Source: Acidimicrobiaceae bacterium (GTDB taxonomy: Bacteria; Actinomycetota; Acidimicrobiia; Acidimicrobiales; RAAP-2). Taken from it: 9,053 nucleotides of DNA. The notes beneath the pieces were generated by a model, which searched no databases, had not been told where the DNA came from, and worked only from the letters and a program-made list of their open reading frames with translations. The first letter of the stretch is position 1. Every line of letters starts with the position of its first letter. The DNA lies in contig PLXU01000079.1 of NCBI GenBank assembly GCA_003151555.1, positions 1-9,053 on the forward strand, given 5' to 3'. The position numbers and the translations under genes are program-made. Positions 5,915-9,053 of this stretch are shown in pieces.

Positions 5915-6777
5915 GCGCGGTTCCGAGCGAGTCGCTGCGCAGTGACATTGAAGATGATCAGCAGCGCGAGCGCGATGACCAAGAGGGCCACCGCCACCGA
6001 CGCGGCACTGTTGGTCTGATCGGAGACGGCCAGTGAGTAGATGTACGAGCTGGCCACTTCGGATCGGTACGGCAGATTGTTCGAAATGAAGACGACCGAA
6101 CCGTACTCCCCTATCGCGCGTGCGAAGGCCAGGCCCGTGCCCGTCAACAACGCGGGCATCAGCGCGGGCAAGGTGATGGTGCGAAACACCCGCGCCGGCG
6201 ACGCGCCCAACGTCGACGCCGCCGATTCAGCGTTGAAGGTGAGCGACTCGAGGACCGGTTGGACGGAACGAACGGTGAAGGGAAGCGTCACGAACATGAT
6301 CGCCACCGTGATGCCGATCCAGGTGCCGGTGATGTCGACGTGAAACGGCGACAAGGGTCCGTAGAGCGTATAGAAAATTACGCCCGCGACCACGGTGGGC
6401 AGCGCGAATGGCAGGTCGATGATGGCGTTGAGTATCCCCTGGCCTACGAATCGGTCCCGCACCAGCACCCACGCCGTGGCCAAGCCGGCGACGGCGTTGA
6501 TCGCCGAGGCAATGAACGCACACACCAGCGTCAGTCGCAGCGCGTCGATTGACTCCGTTTGTGTGACCGCGCGCCAGAACGACCCCAAGCCGTGATTAAA
6601 GGCGTTGGTCACGAGCGCCGCCAGCGGGATTAACACCAGCAGACTGAGGTAGGTGACGGCCAGACCCTTGGCCGCACCGCGTCGCCGGCGCCTATTGACC
6701 CGGCGAAGCTGCCGCCCCGTTGAGGGCGGCGACTTCGCTTGCGCGATCGGGGTCTCCTTAGGCGGTGCTGCCAGCAA
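5911..6777 (-). CDS. cysT: Sulfate/thiosulfate ABC transporter permease CysT (CysU)
   Basis: This is the second channel-forming permease, 288 residues from the TTG at 6777 or 278 from an ATC at 6747. A basic, proline-containing N-terminal tail (VNRRRRRGAAKG, 27-38) precedes six or so hydrophobic helices. NAIIDLPFALPTVVAG (117-132) and the EAA loop ESAASTLGASPARVFRTITL (184-203, Gly191) are typical CysT features, and ARAIGEYGSVVFIS (219-232) is the permease-family stretch that follows. The TTG start has GGAG only four bases upstream and overlaps sbp by 20 bases. A perfect AAGGAG lies within the frame and is ideally spaced from an ATC codon, so the true start is uncertain. No in-frame ATG occurs before residue 161. 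The 3' end overlaps cysW by four bases. Confidence 0.92.
   Translation of the reverse strand: MLAAPPKETPIAQAKSPPSTGRQLRRVNRRRRRGAAKGLAVTYLSLLVLIPLAALVTNAFNHGLGSFWRAVTQTESIDALRLTLVCAFIASAINAVAGLATAWVLVRDRFVGQGILNAIIDLPFALPTVVAGVIFYTLYGPLSPFHVDITGTWIGITVAIMFVTLPFTVRSVQPVLESLTFNAESAASTLGASPARVFRTITLPALMPALLTGTGLAFARAIGEYGSVVFISNNLPYRSEVASSYIYSLAVSDQTNSAASVAVALLVIALALLIIFNVTAQRLARNRA
6754..6759 (-). promoter_or_regulatory. Perfect Shine-Dalgarno AAGGAG that questions the cysT start
   Basis: On the minus strand AAGGAG overlaps the TAA stop of the binding-protein gene (6758-6760) and is followed after six bases by ATC (6747-6745), in frame with cysT. A ribosome-binding site this good with no ATG, GTG or TTG behind it suggests either a rare ATC start or a mutated or misread ATG. 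Confidence 0.55.
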
Positions 6778-7873
6778 ATTTCTCCAAATAGGTCACAATG
6801 CCCGAATTGGGATAGGTCGTATTGCCCGACGCGAACACGACCGTGCTCGAGAAGAATTCTGGGTTGACCGCCGCCCAGCCACTCAGACTCTCGACCGTAA
6901 TGAGGTCGGTGCTCTTCTTGAACGACGCAAATTTGTTCTCAGTGCTGGCCCACACGCCCTTGAGTACCGAGCGGTAACCAAGTCCGGCAAAGACCGTTTG
7001 GCCGGCCGTGGAGAAGAGGTACTTGTAGAAAGCCACCGCCGAAGGATTCGTCACACCCGTGTAGGTGAGGGCCAGCGGGTTCTCGATCAGCAACGTCTGC
7101 GGTGGCGTGACAATCTGTATTTGATCTCCCGCGGCGATCGCGGCGTCAATATCGTCTTCGTAGTCCAGCAGCACGTTGCCAGTGCCGGCAATGAAGGCGG
7201 CCAGGGCGGCCGATCCACTGGTCGGCTGGGCCACGGTGTTCGAGATGAGAGCCTTCAAATAGTTCTGACCCTGATTGGGCGTTCGTCCAATGGCAATCTG
7301 CGCCGCGTAACCGGCCAGCAAGTTCCATCGTGCGCTGCCCGACGTCACCGGATTGGGGGTCACGATCTGCACGCCGTTCTTTACGAGGTCGCCCCAGTTC
7401 TTGATGCCCAGCGGGTTGCCCGTGCGCACCGCAAAGGCCACCACCGAGTCGGTCACGATGCCCGGCGTGTGATACGTCGTTTGCTGTTTCTTGAAGCGGG
7501 CGGCCGGATTGACGCCGGCTATGGTCCGCTCCTGATTGGCCCAGACGGGCGATACGCGCCCGGCCGTGACGAGGGTCGCCAAGTTAGGTTCGTAGGAGAG
7601 ATTCACGATGTCGGCGGCCTGTCCCGCGACGACGTTATTGGTCTCCGTGTCAGACGCTCCGAACGAGTTCGTAAACGTAATGCCCTGGCCGGCGGACGTG
7701 GCCTGGAAATCGGCCTCCAGGACTTTGTAGGCCGGCCCCACCACCGAGTAGCCAACGACGTTGACCTTCGTGGATGCAGCTTGTGCGGGCTCGAGTATCA
7801 GCGACGTGAGTGGCAGAGCGGCCGCAGTGCCCACGGCCGCAATTCGGAACCACTTAGAGGAGCGGAGATGCAT
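6758..7873 (-). CDS. sbp: Sulfate ABC transporter substrate-binding protein
   Basis: This 371-residue exported protein captures sulfate (or thiosulfate) and delivers it to CysT/CysW. The signal peptide has a basic start (HLRSSKWFR), a hydrophobic core and a likely cleavage after AQA (32). The mature protein shows the Sbp/CysP hallmarks: GFGASDTE-like loop as SFGASDTETNNVVAGQAADIV region (about 70-90), VVAFAVRTGNPLGIKNW (about 144-160), DLVKNGVQIVTPNPVTSGSA (about 162-181) followed by RWNLLAGYAA, and LLIENPLALTY near 260-270. It has no cysteine at all and no methionine apart from the initiator. No lipobox cysteine is present, so it is not a standard lipoprotein. The ATG at 7873 follows GAAAGGCGG with a spacer of about eight bases. 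It is the first gene of the operon and lies behind a long, structured upstream region. Sulfate versus thiosulfate preference cannot be told from sequence. Confidence 0.92.
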   Translation of the reverse strand: MHLRSSKWFRIAAVGTAAALPLTSLILEPAQAASTKVNVVGYSVVGPAYKVLEADFQATSAGQGITFTNSFGASDTETNNVVAGQAADIVNLSYEPNLATLVTAGRVSPVWANQERTIAGVNPAARFKKQQTTYHTPGIVTDSVVAFAVRTGNPLGIKNWGDLVKNGVQIVTPNPVTSGSARWNLLAGYAAQIAIGRTPNQGQNYLKALISNTVAQPTSGSAALAAFIAGTGNVLLDYEDDIDAAIAAGDQIQIVTPPQTLLIENPLALTYTGVTNPSAVAFYKYLFSTAGQTVFAGLGYRSVLKGVWASTENKFASFKKSTDLITVESLSGWAAVNPEFFSSTVVFASGNTTYPNSGIVTYLEKFAGSTA

Positions 7874-7892
7874 TAGTGAAGCCGCCTTTCGG

Positions 7893-7927
7893 TATTTCCT
7901 AGTATGTCACTAGGTGATATGGAAATA
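7893..7927. repeat. Two near-concentric inverted repeats, candidate operator of the cys operon
   Basis: CCTAGT (7898-7903) and ACTAGG (7909-7914) are perfect 6-bp arms with a 5-base centre. Around them TATTTCC (7893-7899) and GGAAATA (7921-7927) are perfect 7-bp arms. The element lies 20-54 bases before the sbp start codon, where a dimeric repressor or activator site would control transcription. Confidence 0.45.
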
Positions 7928-7956
7928 GTAGTGTATCAACATCGCCGCGACGTGGT

Positions 7957-8008
7957 AGCCCAGGGAGATATCTGTGTGTGGAGGATATTTCCCAATGATT
8001 ACTGGGCT
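7957..8008. repeat. Long interrupted hairpin in the cys leader
   Basis: AGCCCAG (7957-7963) pairs with CTGGGCT (8002-8008). The immediately adjoining GGGAGATATC (7963-7972) pairs with GATATTTCCC (7984-7993) with one non-Watson-Crick position, leaving an 11-base loop and an 8-base bulge. The single mismatch is G-U in plus-strand RNA but A-C in minus-strand RNA. It could be a DNA operator, an RNA element in the cys leader, or the terminator-like fold of an unknown plus-strand transcript. Confidence 0.4.
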
Positions 8009-8061
8009 TTAGAAGGGCACCTCGTCAGCGGCGTCCAAGATTCAAACATCAATTATTGTTT

Positions 8062-8081
8062 CGGGACCCAACAGGGGCCCG
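8062..8081. repeat. Imperfect 20-bp GC-rich inverted repeat
   Basis: The arms CGGG-A-CCC and GGG-G-CCCG are symmetric, with mismatches at the central A/G position and at the innermost pair. It lies between the acs terminator and the cys leader hairpin and is flanked by AT-rich sequence, so it stands out in composition. Operator or hairpin are both possible. Confidence 0.3.
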
Positions 8082-8200
8082 CAACCTACCGGCGAAGACC
8101 GCCTCGTAAACGTTGTCTAGCGCGTCATCGATGGAGGTAAATCAACCGTGGCCGATCGAGGTCTAGGTCGTCTACGTCGAAGCGCCCACTGGCGAAAGCC

Positions 8201-8217
8201 AAAACCGCCGAGGGCGG
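8201..8217 (-). terminator. Intrinsic terminator of the acetyl-CoA synthetase gene
   Basis: On the minus strand CCGCC, a CTC loop and GGCGG are followed by TTTT. The hairpin begins seven bases after the acs stop codon (8224), the right position and orientation to end that transcript and separate it from the cys operon. The stem can extend by a G-U pair. Confidence 0.65.
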
Positions 8218-8223
8218 CGCTAT

Positions 8224-9053
8224 CTATTCGGCTGAACCGAAGTTCTTTATCGTCTGAAGTTCCGCAGCGCTCAGTTCTCTCGGCAACTCTCCTCGCGCCA
8301 CCTTCTCGCTCTGGACAAGGTGCAGGACGCTCTCTACCACGTCGGGGTTAGCCAACGTCGTGATGTCGCCCACGTCAGTGAAGTTCGAAATCGACGCGAT
8401 TACCCGGCGCATGATCTTGCCCGAACGAGTCTTGGGCATGTCGGACACGATCCAGACATTCTTCGGTCGGGCGACCTTGCCAATCTCGGTTTCGATCATG
8501 GCCGACACCTTGTCCGCAACCTCTTGACCCGGCTTCACCCCTGGTTTGACCGAGATATACATCTCGACGACATGACCGCGGACTTCGTCCACCACCGGTA
8601 CCGCGGCGGCTTCGGCAACCTCTTCGACCATCATGGCCGCGGACTCCAGCTCCTTGGTACCCAGGCGGTGTCCGGAGACATTGATCACGTCGTCGACCCG
8701 TCCCAGGATCCGGTAGTACCCGTCACTGGCCTGCATCGCTCCGTCATTGGCGAAGTACGGCCAGTCGCGCCAATCCGTGCTGTCTTTCTTATGGTTGTAC
8801 TTCTCGTAGTACGTCTTTACGAACCGGTCGGGGTCTCCCCATATGGTTTGGAAGATGCCCGGCCACGGGTTGCGAATGCAGATATTACCGGCAATACCAC
8901 TTCCGGCCTTTACTACCTCACCGTCTTCGTCGAGGATCTCGGGATAAATCCCCAGGGCCGCCGGGCCACAACTGCCTGGCTTCATCGGGTTCAGTGCCGG
9001 AAGCCCCGTGCCGAGGAAGCCGCCATTCTCAGTTTGCCACCAGGTATCGACGA
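8224..9053 (-). CDS. acs: Acetyl-CoA synthetase-type acyl-CoA ligase, C-terminal part
   Basis: The last 275 residues of an AMP-forming acetate-CoA ligase are present; the N-terminal half is beyond the right edge. The fragment opens with VDTWWQTENGG, the acetate-pocket Trp and core adenylation motif of Acs (usually TETGG). It continues with YFANDGAMQ, where the ribose-binding Asp is kept although the usual Gly is Asn, then GRVDDVINVSGHRLGTKELE at the hinge and PKTRSGKIMRR, which holds the catalytic, acetylation-controlled Lys. Compared with E. coli Acs there is an insertion of about ten residues (KKDSTDWRDWP) before the YFAND motif and a longer C-terminus ending LQTIKNFGSAE. The paired Trp favours acetate, but propionate or hydroxypropionate ligases are close relatives. 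A terminator follows seven bases downstream. The gene precedes the cys operon on the same strand but appears to be transcribed separately. Confidence 0.88.
   Translation of the reverse strand, partial: VDTWWQTENGGFLGTGLPALNPMKPGSCGPAALGIYPEILDEDGEVVKAGSGIAGNICIRNPWPGIFQTIWGDPDRFVKTYYEKYNHKKDSTDWRDWPYFANDGAMQASDGYYRILGRVDDVINVSGHRLGTKELESAAMMVEEVAEAAAVPVVDEVRGHVVEMYISVKPGVKPGQEVADKVSAMIETEIGKVARPKNVWIVSDMPKTRSGKIMRRVIASISNFTDVGDITTLANPDVVESVLHLVQSEKVARGELPRELSAAELQTIKNFGSAE

Larger units (their letters stand above)
7874..8200. promoter_or_regulatory. Upstream region and probable promoter of the cys operon
   Basis: About 330 bases lie between the acs terminator and the binding-protein start, AT-richer than the genes around it. 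A TTGATA on the minus strand (7939-7934) is a possible -35 box, but no good -10 hexamer sits at 16-18 bases. Three inverted repeats lie in order towards the gene: 8062-8081, 7957-8008 and 7893-7927. No known sulfur-related riboswitch, such as SAM-II or SAM-IV, could be fitted by eye. Two plus-strand frames here (7904-8140 and 8148-8351) were judged non-coding. Confidence 0.5.

Noticed and set aside
6653..7876. Plus-strand 407-residue open frame
   Set aside because: It is the antisense shadow of the sulfate-binding protein and cysT, whose minus-strand products have clear family motifs.
8058..8084. Resemblance to a DosR/DevR dormancy-regulator box
   Set aside because: The TTCGGGAC half fits, but the second half and the spacing depart from the 20-bp consensus.
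7904..8140. Plus-strand 78-residue open frame in the cys leader
   Set aside because: No Shine-Dalgarno sequence, it begins inside the inverted-repeat region, and its composition is not protein-like.
8148..8351. Plus-strand 67-residue frame with a good GGAGGT upstream
   Set aside because: It runs through the acs terminator and antisense into the acs 3' end, is very rich in Arg and Ser, and matches nothing I recognise. The ribosome-binding site is probably coincidental.

Overview
The window looks like a chromosomal segment from a moderately GC-rich actinomycetote. The style of the SGNH hydrolase, of the truncated phosphotransferase and of the left-edge secreted protein suggests Acidimicrobiia, but that is inference from protein style and no marker gene is present. 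The left half (about 1-4000) is loosely packed and contains broken genes. The right half (about 4069-9053) is compact and entirely on the minus strand.

Left half, in order: the 5' end of a membrane-anchored or secreted protein running off the left edge (minus); a frameshifted relic that reads like the N-terminus of an IS1380-type transposase (minus); a gene-poor stretch holding one broken-looking reading frame; a di-haem cytochrome b of the formate dehydrogenase gamma / b561 type (plus); a possible 93-residue gene of unknown function (minus); an exported SGNH/GDSL-like hydrolase (minus); a phosphotransferase (APH family) cut down to its N-terminal half, whose stop codon overlaps the hydrolase start; a divergent spacer with a perfect 7-bp inverted repeat; and a flavodoxin-domain protein (plus).

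Right half: a complete sulfate/thiosulfate ABC importer operon transcribed right to left as substrate-binding protein, CysT, CysW, CysA, with overlapping genes throughout. The binding protein captures sulfate outside the membrane, CysT and CysW form the channel, and CysA hydrolyses ATP to drive import. The mature binding protein contains no cysteine and no methionine, a classic sulfur-saving trait. The roughly 350-bp leader upstream of the operon contains three separate inverted repeats, the likely site of sulfur-responsive control. Further right is the C-terminal half of an acetyl-CoA synthetase-type ligase, truncated by the window edge and followed by an intrinsic terminator.

No RNA gene, CRISPR array or intact mobile element was seen. 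The points that most deserve a second look are the sulfur-free binding protein, the structured cys leader, the cysT start (a perfect Shine-Dalgarno sequence in front of an ATC codon), the half-phosphotransferase coupled to an atypical SGNH hydrolase, and the decayed transposase.
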